Origin: Rhyacophila brunnea | Taxonomy: Eukaryota; Arthropoda; Insecta; Trichoptera; Rhyacophilidae | Direction of reading: 5' to 3' | Assembly (NCBI GenBank): GCA_022495005.1 | Contig: JAGYXB010001067.1 | Location: 1 to 64,000 of the forward strand | DNA length: 64,000 bases | Shown: positions 31,134 through 41,600 of the stretch, in pieces | Position numbering within the stretch: the stretch's first letter is position 1 | Layout of the letters: the number at the start of each line of letters is the position of its first letter | The notes under the pieces: generated by a model | Databases searched by the model: none | Seen by the model: the letters and a program-made list of their open reading frames with translations, nothing else | What the model was told of the DNA's origin: nothing | Made by a program: the position numbers and the translations under genes

Positions 31134-34100
31134 TTATGTGAAGAGATCTTCACGCCCGCAGTAAGACGCCGCAATTTTTTTAAATGCAAGATAATTGGCC
31201 TTAGTACCAACCAAGTCGGACGGCCTGATGGGCCCAACAGCTGGTTGGACCGACCTGAGCATATCCTCCCGTTCGGAGCACATTCTAAGACATTCCCAGA
31301 GGATGTGGTTGGCATCCTGAATCTCCCCTCCGCATGGAGATGTCGGACGGCTTACAAGTCCAAGCTCAAAGAGCTTGCCAGCGAACCCACCGTGTCCAGT
31401 CACAAATTGACTGGTGTGATGGTCAGGAGTCAGATATTTGGTTATCTCCAATTGCCATTTAATATTTGGAAAAAACATATATGTGTGCTGGCCCCTGGTT
31501 GATTCATCCCACCGTCGCTGCCAGGTCTTCCATGCCGCGTCAAGCGTCATGAGACGTATTGTCCGCTTCAACGAGGTTACTTTTTCAGCAACAAGCCGAG
31601 GAGGCGGGGCTAGGTGAAAGTCACCAACAACGGCCTCCTCGCCTTTGAAGAGCATCGTTGATGCGCCGCTGACCTGTATGTGCAGATCTAGTGGGAGAAT
31701 GCCGGCCAGGACCAGGAGCGCGGCCGTAGAAGTTGTTCGGTAGGTCTTGGTTATGGAAAGCAGCGCGCTGCGCTGTCCGCTTAAAAGAGTGCTTCTAAGT
31801 TTGACACTTTTCGGGATACGCAAGCACCACGCACTAGCAGCGTAGGCGGCGATCCCCATATAAATGGCGCCATAGGCAATCTTAAGCGCCCTTACTTTTA
31901 AGCCCCATCCATCACCAGCCATACGGCCCACCCTCTGGAAGGCCCTCCCAGCCTTATAAACTTGGGTAAAGGCATAGTGATGGAAATTTAACATAGTGTC
32001 CATTTGGACGCCCAGGTAGGTGACGATCTTTGACACTTTCACTCTCGTGTCACCGAAGCGGACTGTGGGTGGCCGCTTACAGTTTAGTCGTCCCGGTCCT
32101 TTCAGGACAATGGCTTCTGTCTTGGAAGATGCGAAAGATAGTCTGCTTACTTTACCCCACGCCTCAATTGACTTTAAGGCTTCGCCGACGGCACTCTCAA
32201 TCTTCGCCCTGCTGTCGGCCTCCACCAACAGCAGCGCATCGTCAGCGTAGGCGATGACAGTGCAATCGGTTGGAAGCGGGATCCTAAGGAGATCGTCGAA
32301 GAGCACGTTCCAGAGGAGGGGCCTGAGGACAGAGCCCTGGGGTTAGCCCGTGCTGGTGCGCTTCTCTATTGTGGTAGAACCAACACGAAACTCGATCGAT
32401 CTATTCGTGAAATAACTCTGAATCGACGCGAACAAATTTCCTGGTAGTCTCTTGAGCCGAAGTTTTTGAAGTATAAGAGGCCAGGATGCACTATCAAACG
32501 CACCTGCAATGTCCAGGAAAACTCCTAGGACGTATTTACGGCGAAAACTTTCAGCGATGGCAATCACGTTTCTTATGGCGTCTGTCGTTGATTTGCCTCT
32601 TCTGAATCCAAATTGCTTATCAGAAAGCGGCGCATGCTCTTCCAGGTGGGCTTCAATCCTGTAGCACAGAAGTTTCTCCAGCACCTTACCGAGAGCCGGC
32701 AAGAGTGTTAGAGGACGGTAGGCTTTGGGGCTTGATGGTTCTCGACCGCCGGCTTTGGGGATTACCTTCAGTAAGCCCCGCTTCCAGCAGTCGGGGAACG
32801 TGCCGCTCTTGATGCAGTCACTGAAAAGTTTGGTAATTTCTGGCGCGGCGATGGCCCATGTGCGTTTGACAAGTATATTGTCAATGCAATCCGGGCCTGG
32901 GGCCTTGCCAACAATCAACGTTCTAATGATGCGATTGATCTCCTGTTCAGAGGGCAAGATGAATGGTCCGTGTCGATAGGAAGAGAAGCCTCAAAGCGGA
33001 CCATACTCATGGTGGCATCGTCCCTGGACTCGTGATCCAGGGGGATGAGTGCCTCGAGCAGGACCGCAGCCGTTTCAGACTCGGTACTGGTGTATCCGCC
33101 ACCCGGTTTCTCGATACCGCACAAGAGGCTCGTCGGTCTGAGACCAAGCTTTAATGCACGGTATGGAGGACCCCAAGGGTCCGAACCCCCCTCGATGGTG
33201 ACGAAGTTCCTCCAGTAGTCCTTCTTGGCTTGAGTAATTGCTTTCTTGTAGTCGTATCTGTATATAGAAGATCAATAGAGGCAGGTGGTTGCTTGAGTCG
33301 GCGCGCACGTTGATGGACCTTGCGTGCTTTCCTGAAAAAGTCGCGCAGGTTCGAAACTTGCTGCGTCCACCACGGCGGCTGGCTGGGTGGCTTGGGCTTG
33401 CAGCGTCCGAGTGAAGCTTCGGCTGCTCCGGTGATGTCTGCAGTCAGTCGTGAAGCGGCCGAGTGCAGGTCCGGAAAACGGTATCTCGAAGTCCTATCAA
33501 GCTTTTTTGAGAGCGCCTTTTCAAACTTTTCCCAATTCCCGTCACGCGTTCTGAAACGCGTGGGCGGGAAAGGGGATACGTCAGAGACGCCATCGTGCGA
33601 AGAGTCAGCGGCCAGTTCAAAAGTGATCAACCGATGATCACTCATGGAGGCGCTCGCATGGACCCTCCAGCCCCTGATACGTCTCGCGACGGACTCAGTG
33701 CCAAGGGTGATGTCGATGTGAGTGCTTCCGGAGTTTGCATGCGACGTGAAAGTCGGCATGCTATTCGGATCGTTGAGGACGACCAGGTTGTGCTGGTGCA
33801 CCAGCTCCTCGATGACGTCCGCGTCGCACAAGGAGAGATCCACGGGCGCTCAGAGGGGGGACTGCGAGTTGGCGTCTGCACAGATGATGACATCCCTGCC
33901 AGCAACTGCGTGGAGGATGCCGTCAAGCAGCGATACCACGTGTTACTTTGTACTCTTAAAGCTAAAATAGGCGGAAATAACCACCACGCTGTCTCCTCCG
34001 GGTAAACTGATGTCTGCACACGCGACCAGCTCAGTCGACAGATGCGAGAGCGACAGCATGCCAAGGCGAGGGTCAAGAGCGAATATACAGGCCTTTGGCT

Positions 34101-34293
34101 CTGTACAACTGGCGCTGACAACGAGGCCCGCGCACCTAAGTCCCTTTTCAGCTAGCCTGGGGCCCTTTTCAGAACCCCGGTGGTACGGTTGCTGCACCAG
34201 CGCCAGCGACATGCCGGCGGCCTGCATAACCTCAATCAACTCCGCAGAGCCGGCGTCGCTCAAGTTCACGTTCAACTGGGCGAAGGTGATCAT
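31134..34293 (-). pseudogene. ORF2 (endonuclease-reverse transcriptase) of the non-LTR element, broken
   Basis: Starts MITFAQLNVN at 34293, overlapping the ORF1 stop by ATGA. Endonuclease signatures: the LNVN start, LALVQQPY, and MSDHRLITF late in the domain (33151-33843). RT signatures at 32343-32957: KAPGPDCI, PKAYRPLTLLP and FGFRRGKSTTDA; the catalytic AYADD lies near 32240. A C-terminal Cys/His segment (CGGEIQDANHILWEC) follows. Lesions seen: TAA at 33943-33945, TGA at 33850-33852, frameshifts near 33240 and near 32950, and TAA at 32343-32345 where a Cys is expected before PQGSVL. Otherwise well preserved, so inactivation is fairly recent. Confidence 0.9.
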
Positions 34294-35531
34294 CGCGTGG
34301 CAGCGTAGTCAACCATAGCCCTTTCGCGCAGCTCGGCGTGGAGTCTTGCAGGGCACTCGAGGCTATTGGTGGGATGGTCATGTGGCTGTTTGTGCTTGTA
34401 GCAGGCTACGCACTTGGGTGGGATCTCCTTTTGAGGGCAGTCTGCGCGATCGTGGCCGGAAGCAGTGCAGTGGCTGCATGTGGGTGCCTTTGAATTGCAT
34501 CCCTTTGCCATATGGCCGTAAAGGTGGCACATGTTGCACTTCACTACCCCCACAAAGTCCTTCAATGGGAAGGATTCCCATCCCATATACAGCCTGTCCT
34601 CCGCCAAAAGGGCAGACCAAATTGCACCAGGGACGAAAGCCACGAAGTGACATCTGCCGGTCTTCGGGCCAGCTTTGTGGCTGAGTCGAATATCCCTGTA
34701 CTCCGATTCCGGCAGACCAGTCTGCTCCTTGGTGGAGGTGTAGATGGCTTCCCGGAGCTGGGGTTCTGTGAGGGTTGAAGGGAGATTAAAAATAATAACC
34801 CGAGGCTCAGCTCTTAGGGCAGCCTCCGAGGTCTCCATGGCCTTAATGAGGGCCGTGGCCTCGACTTCGGAGCGGGGGTGAACAATAATTCCTCCGTTTC
34901 TCACGTTTCGGATCCCTGTAATTTGGACCCCGATTGATCTGGGGTCAAATGCCTTCTTCAGGAGGTCCTTTGTGGCTTCCGATGTTTTTTCCCCAGAGCC
35001 GGTCGGGAAAAATAGGACGCCCGGTCTGGGGGCTAAAGGCAGGGACGGGAAATGGCTGTTGACGGTGGCCGGAGGTGGAGCGAGTATTGCGGAGGTTGCA
35101 GTGTGAGGGCGGCTTCTTCTGCCGAGGGCTGTGGCCCACGATGTGGGCGCTGGCATCGTTGCGGCGATGGTGGTGTGGAAGTTTGCTGGTGCTGCCGGTT
35201 TTTGTGAATGAAGCGTCTTAAGGGTTTTGGTTTGCGTGTGCAGGTCTTTGATAGCCTTCTTTTGCATATTGAGGGCATTGAGGCCAATTGTCCTGTCCTT
35301 TAGTAGCCCCTTTAGGTGTTTAATATTGGCTTCTTGGGCGATGGTCTTTTTTTCTAGTTTCGCCATGGTCATGTTCTGCCTGCCTTGTGCTTCTGAGAGG
35401 CTCAATATGGCGTTATTGATGCGTTCCTTGGATCCTGACGGATTCATATAAGTCCGTGTCGACGGCAGTGTATTCCCCAGTTTCCTCGTATTCGCTGCCG
35501 GAGGACGATGAAGAAACGTCGTTGTCAGCAT
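34290..35531 (-). pseudogene. ORF1 (gag-like, zinc-knuckle protein) of the non-LTR element
   Basis: Open for 413 codons from the first ATG of this frame. The region after residue about 30 is a Gln/Lys/Leu-rich helical stretch (AILSLSEAQGRQ onward), probably coiled coil. The C-terminus has three zinc knuckles: CNMCHLYGHMAKGC (332-345), CSHCTASGHDRADC (352-365) and a longer Cys/His group (374-393). Such ORF1 proteins bind element RNA in RNPs. The N-terminus looks shifted: upstream, in a different frame to about 35720, lies a Ser/Lys-rich stretch ending near TAVDTDLYES, so a frameshift near 35440 probably removed the native start. The stop overlaps the ORF2 start (ATGA, 34290-34293). Confidence 0.85.
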
Positions 35532-36515
35532 GCCGAGGGGCTGGTTGGTGGTTCTTGGATTTTGGTTTTTTGGCTTCGGGTTCGGTTATAGTGTCCGGAG
35601 ATGTGGCCTTTGATGATGATTTCTTCCCAGGTGACTTAGGCGAGCGCGTCTTGTTTTTTGACGATCGTATAGTCGTTAATGGGGTGTGGCCAGATGTGGA
35701 TGCCGCAAGGGATGGGTGTGTTGTGAGGATCAGGACCTTCCCGAGGCGGTGGAGTACGCTCCATGTTAGGCATTTGGGTTAGATAGCAGAATCAAAAGTA
35801 ATCAGTAATAATGTATAAGTTGAGGGTCTTAATACATTAACATAAAGTCTTTCGATCGATGCACTGGTCGTCCGATGCAAAAACACGTCAGAACGGCTCG
35901 ACGACGCTTAATAACAGCTCGAACAGGTGAAAAGCTACATCTATCTGGGACAATAAGTGTCTATTTGATGAAATTGTTCGCAGAGTAAATTTAGGCTGAA
36001 GTGCTTTTGGCCGCCTGAATAATGTCTTCAAAAGTGACCTTCCACTGTGCCTAAAGCGCAAAGTGTTCATCCAGTGTGTGCTTCCCGTGATCGCATATGT
36101 GTGGGAAACATGGACCCTAAGTAAAAGAGAGATCCAGAAACAGAGTAGCACAACGTGGTATGGAGAGGTGCATGCTGGGCATAACGCGATAGGACACAAA
36201 AAGGAATGAGTGGATAAGGAAGCAGACAAGGATTTGCGATGTAATAGAGTTTATTAAAAGCCTTAAATGGAGATGGGCTGGACACATAGCTCGAAGAAGA
36301 GACAATCGTTGGACAAATCTAGTCATCCAGTGGTATCCAAGAAGTACAAAACGTCCGCAAGGTAGACCTAGAGGCTGCTGGATCGTTGAAATGATACAGT
36401 TCTGCGGAAGTACGTGGCAACGCAATACACAGGACCGAGAGATGTGGAAGCAGCTTGAAGAGGCATTCATCCAGCAGTGGATAGATTCAGGCTGATGATG
36501 ATGATGATGATGACG

Positions 36516-37857
36516 TCCTGTGGGCCAGCTATTTTTGGAATAAAATAAATATAAAAAACACAATATGTTTCTCGAGTTTTTCAGTGAACATTTGATGTTG
36601 TCAAGGAAGTCGTAAATAATAATATTGTGTAGGAAAGTATTTATTGTGCAATCATATGGTAATTTTTTTTGATTCTTCTGAAGGTTTTAATATTAGAGTA
36701 TTAGACCCTGTCTAACGATAGTCTTACAAGCAAAAGTCACAGCATGCCAGCATTGGTGAGAACAAGATACTGAAATTGATAATTATTTTTATGAGGGGGA
36801 GTGATAAAGAATTGTGATGGGGGGAGAGGGAGTCCAAAAATATCGAAATCCCTATAATATCTGAAACATATCTACAAAATAAATTTTAAAAAATCATTTC
36901 TCAATAAATTATAGAACTCTGAACTTTCTTCAAATTAGTGTACCAAACCAAAAATACCAAACCAGCCATTGGAGTTAATATAATGTTAAACTGCGAGTCA
37001 ATATTATTATCTTATACTTAAGCATATTATAAAACAGGACAAGTACTGATTTGAAATAGAATAAGGTAAAATTCTTATTGAACAGATGCGATCTTATTGA
37101 AGGTTGACAAACAAAATTGCAGTACACCTATCTCCGGGCCAGTAATATACATTTAGCCACTTACAGCGATTTCATAACAGAAAATTTCCTTCTACCCATT
37201 CCTCTGCTGCCCTCAACCTTTCTTTGGATTCGGAGTAAATCATATTTATCTTCAAGGAAAATATTGTAATATGAAATTATGCTTTCTGCGGTTGATGATA
37301 GCTACAATATAAGTTCTCTTGGTTTATTGTTCGTTGGTAATGGCCTCCTCGTTCGCGGATACATTCATATCTCGAAGGCTATTGACAATCTATAAATTAT
37401 ATTATGAAATTGAAATCTCTATTTTTCTACAGACAGTAATTTTGAAATTTCGAGCTATTGTTTGGTGCCGGTGCTGCCATTAAAAAAATAACTATTTATT
37501 TAGTCATAATATTGTTTTTTTGCATTTTTAAATCGATAGATAAATAAAATTTAAATTAAAAAATATACTGTAAGCTCAATTATTATGGTTGAAGTTTGAA
37601 AACATCATTTTTGCTGTTTGTAACCATAGAGTAAATAAATTTGCAACTGAGAGTTTTTTTGTTGGTACTGTTGGTAGCATTTAGAAATTGAATTGTTTGA
37701 ATTCAAAAAGCAACTGCCAAAGCCGTCAACGTAGTGATCGTAGCGTACAAACAAACGAAACTTCTGTGCGGATTTGATTAAAAAAAATAATAATATACAA
37801 ACATAACCTTCGTGAATACTGAGAAATAATTTTATTTGAGTGTTTAATAAGTTAGTT
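36516..37857. other. Intergenic DNA upstream of ncd
   Basis: AT-rich, no repeat family recognised. It should contain the ncd promoter and 5' UTR; nothing specific could be identified. An in-frame TGA at 37837-37839 bounds the ncd reading frame. Confidence 0.6.
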
Positions 37858-38670
37858 ATGGATCCTTCAAGCAGATTGCCTGCTGCTAAGCAAATATGGC
37901 AACATGCGAAAAGCAGTTTGATCGGTCGAGGAGGAGTTCAATATCCGAAGGAATCCCTCAGCTTTAGAAGACCGTTGAATAATTTGCGAAGAAGTAAATC
38001 ATTTTCCGACCTTCAAACGATGCATACGGGACCTCTGAGACGACCGATGACTGACAGAAACGGTCCAATTCTACATCCTCTATTACCGAAGCCGAATACC
38101 ATCAAATCGTATCATGGCTCTATAGCCCCGACCAAAGAAAACAAGCCTACGCATATCGGAGGTGGTACACTCGCCGTGAAACGAGCAGGAAGTAACTTAA
38201 ATGCGAACGCAACGGCTGCCAAGCAGCCGAGGCAAGGGAATCTACCCATCGGCTCTCAATCTGCCAGCAAAGTGCCCCCCATGAAAAAGATCGCACCGTA
38301 CGATTACAAAGCTCGTTTTAATGACCTATTGGAAAAGCATAAGCCTATGAAGGCTGACTATACAGAGCTTAAAACGAGCCATGATTGTATATCAGAGGAA
38401 TTGGCAGAGTACAAATCAAAATGGGAGACTTATTCTGTGACCATTGAACAATTCAAACACAACGCAGAGAATGACAGAATTACCATTTCCAAATTGAAAA
38501 ATGACCTCGCTGAAATGACAACGAATTATGAAGACACATTGAAAGACAAGATAGACCTCCAAGAGAAGTTATCCGTGGCGACTGAGCAATTCAATTCAAC
38601 TATGCACACCTTGCGAGAAACTACAAGAGATCTGGAAAGAAGTGAAAATACCAGACTTCAGCACGAACAG
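37858..38670 (+). CDS. ncd: ncd coding exon 1 (tail and start of coiled coil)
   Basis: 271 codons from [10 protein letters not shown] to the LQHEQ segment, donor gttaga. First 140 residues are Arg/Lys/Ser/Pro-rich ([10 protein letters not shown] etc.). From about residue 155 the charged pattern with regular Leu/Ile spacing suggests coiled coil ([15 protein letters not shown] onward). An in-frame GTG lies upstream at 37840 but ATG 37858 is the plausible start. Confidence 0.93.
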
Positions 38671-41600
38671 GTTAGACAAATATATTTTTAGAAATTTCAC
38701 TTTAACTTACCATTCAATTCCTAAAGTGGTGACACCCGACGCAAAAAATCCATACTTTAAGACCGTCCTAAAGTACTTAGTGAGTAGTGATATGTGGTAA
38801 ACTTTGAAGTGACTAACAAAATGCTGAAGGGATACGTTGCAACCACCCCTGCCGCAACTGGTGAGATGATATCTCATGGTATAAGTGGTGTACAATTTCT
38901 ATATATAATTAGATAACGATTATATAATGCAAGAAAGGTGTTTGTAGTTCGGAATGCGACGATAGAATGAATCTTCCACTATTTCCTTGCTGTAGCCTCA
39001 AAACATTTTGCACAATGCACATCAGTCGTTCAGCTACATTTTATGAACTGGCGTCTGCTGATAAGACAAGATGTTGACTCTGCATCAGGCCTTATAAGAT
39101 ATGGTACATTTGTACATCTGCGCATACATTTGGACACTGTGTTTATTCACTGTGTTTGTGAAAATATTTCACGCAAGATGATTTTGCATGACACGCGTTT
39201 GAAGAGAAAAAAATACCTATAATAATAATAAATAACATAGTACATTGTATAAAAAATAGCAGGCAAATAGGTACTCTTCAAGAATAAACATTACGTTTAA
39301 TGTAAATATATAATTGGATAGGTCGGTCCTTAGACTTTATGCGTCGCATATAATATTATCACACTGACCTCATCAGGCGGCGGAGGATACCGCGCCGCGA
39401 ACCTCTAATTTTGATCGATTTACGATGCTCGAGACCACTGTAGCGAGAGAATGCCTCATCTGATCAGAGCAATTCTCATGTCAATTTGTGCGATAAGAAC
39501 CAAACTAATTAATATATTAACAAACAATTTCATTTCTACTCTCAAAAAAGAGTGCAACAAATTGGAATTGGAGTAATGCTATTAGTTAATATGATGTATA
39601 TAAAAAATTCTTTCAGTTAATAGCAAAACAGTCGGAGGATTTAGAAGAACTTCAGGAGTCAACTCAACGTCTACACTGGGAGAGACGGAGCTTACATAAT
39701 AAACTGCAAGACATGAAAGGTAATTCAACAATCATTTAAATTCTCTACCGTGTCCACGAGCTAATCAAAAATGAACGAATTGGAGGGAAAGATACATTTT
39801 TATATATGCTATTTCAAGTTGCAACATACGTGAATATCTTCACGCATTTCGTTAATCTGTTGTAGCACCCAGATGTTTGTTGTACACTAGTTCCAATGTT
39901 CAGTCAGTTCAGTGTTATGGCAGTGCCAAATCAACCCATTCTTGATAAATCGACCTAATTTATAAAGTAAATGATTTTATGAAGTCTTTTTTGACACATT
40001 TGCAAAGTTTTGTTCATGTGGATTTAAAATTTAATTTCAATCCCTCGATTTGCTCTTGTGTTCAGTGTTTTAAATAAATCCATTGAATTTTATTTTCTAG
40101 GCAATATTCGCGTGGTCTTCCGAGTGCGACCGGCTCTGGCAGCAGGGCGGCCTGTGGCTGCGTTGAGCTTCCCTGATGCTTGCACCGTCGAACTGGAGAG
40201 ACTAGAGCCTGGAGCACATCGGCGGCTTGCAAAGCACCCTTTTAAGGTACACCATTTTAATCAGTATAACCCTATTAATTCTAAATTGAAAGAACCGAAA
40301 AACTGGATTATACCTTTATGGAACATTGTGTACCTATTCCAATATTATTATGATTGAATTGGTAATTAGAAAATTTTATATTCTGTGTGTTAGCAGCATT
40401 GATTTTATTGTAAATATAAAGGTAATGGCGGCCTGTTGTTGACATCTTGCTTAGGATAATATTTAAAGATTGTCTTCAACATTTTCTGTTATAACAAGTA
40501 ATACCTATTATTTGCTCTATTGATTTAATGACAGCAGATTTGCCAACATACGCTGACGGGTCAATATGATCGCGCACGGCTGGAGATAATAATGCTAATA
40601 CATTTTTTTTTTATGCTTATTCAGTTTGATCGAGTGTTTGGTCCGACCAGCAATCAAGAAGACGTATGGGAGGAAGTGTCGTGTTTGGTTCAAAGCGCCC
40701 TCGATGGGTACAATGTCTGCATATTTGCCTACGGACAAACTGGCTCAGGTAACAAAACATCAAGTCTACTTCTCTCTTCGAATCGTCTCCCTCTTATCTA
40801 TCCACAATCTTATTTCGATACCTATCTGTTATTTTTCATCACACGAAAAGCTAAAAAATTATACCCTAATATTTTTTTTACAAGGTTGGTTATTAGCTCA
40901 GTCTTTTGGGTAAATGCCATCATTACAAATACATATTATTTCGATTTAAAATAAACATGTGAATTTGTCATCAGTGAGGTTTCTTACAGTGGACAATTAT
41001 TGTCGAAAAGAAGTGTAATTTTTTTTTTTTTTATCAGAAATAGTTGTTCATTCCAGTTTCTGAATTAAATACAATATTAAAAGAACAATGTCAATTTTTT
41101 AAGATGTGGGATTAGAACTTTACGACTCATGGCTTCAGAAATAGAAACTCTGCCACTGTCACTGAATTTCCATTGTAATACTGAGAATAAAGATCATTCA
41201 GAATAATTGTTTATAAATATAATATAATTTGGAACAGTCTCAGAAACAATCCATAAAAAAAAACTTTATCTATTGCATGCTAAGCTTTAGGGCCAAAGCA
41301 CACTGAAAGCGGCACACATAGCGTCCAGTGTGCTGTGGCCCTTAGTGCTTTACCACTTAAGCTACTGACTTAATTGTTGCAGATGGGATATTTCCTAACA
41401 AATATGCACCTGAGGTGTTTTGAAATTCTGTCAACAATAGGAACTATCTTTTTTCATTTTAAATCTAGGCAATAACAATATTATCCTTGATACATAGATG
41501 GTGTCAAGATCTTTCCAAGTTTTTATATACTTGCGCTAGTTACTTAAGATTTTAAGTAGGTATGTATATAACATTCTTCATTTGATTGTAGGTAAAACAT

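Larger units (their letters stand above)
30827..35914 (-). mobile_element. R1/I-superclade-like non-LTR retrotransposon, nearly full length, 5.1 kb
   Basis: Minus-strand element with 5' UTR (about 35780-35914), ORF1 (gag-like), ORF2 (endonuclease plus RT) and about 300 bp of 3' UTR (30827-31133). Bounded by a 10-bp near-perfect target duplication (30817-30826 and 35915-35924, one mismatch). No poly-A at the 3' end is visible. Two ORFs, triple zinc knuckles, an APE-type endonuclease and an RT with YADD place it with R1/I-group elements (family knowledge); the exact clade needs a tree. Several nonsense and frameshift lesions make it non-autonomous. Confidence 0.88.
30693..36515 (+). mobile_element. 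Older non-LTR retrotransposon, split by the insertion at 30827-35914
   Basis: Left piece 30693-30826 reads QELTQVSNKVGLKINVTKTK, then KEILINGTQL, i.e. the end of the RT palm and thumb. Right piece 35915-36515 continues VKSYIYLGQ, then degraded tail, then WRWAGHIARR, RPQGRPRGCW, CGSTWQRNTQDREMWKQL and a (TGA/GAT)n run. The left piece stops and the right one resumes at the same motif, with cagctcaaac / cagctcgaac at the two sides. Many stops; 5' truncated. RTE/BovB-like by motif order, clade not proven. Confidence 0.85.
38671..41591 (+). other. ncd: ncd introns 1-4
   Basis: Introns 38671-39616, 39720-40100, 40247-40624 and 40749-41591 are AT-rich with no recognised exon. Intron 4 contains a 53-bp inverted repeat at 41290-41342 (agggccaaagcacactg ... 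cagtgtgctgtggccct). Confidence 0.7.

Noticed and set aside
33595..34121. Several 100-160 codon open frames on either strand across 33.3-34.3 kb
   Set aside because: They are off-frame or antisense shadows of the retrotransposon ORF2, whose frame carries the endonuclease motifs.
34346..35782. Plus-strand open frames of 70-112 codons at 34.3-35.8 kb
   Set aside because: Antisense to ORF1 of the non-LTR element; no domain seen.
35888..36563. Minus-strand open frames of 113 and 148 codons
   Set aside because: Antisense to the older non-LTR tail, whose plus-strand motifs (WRWAGHIARR etc.) explain the sequence.
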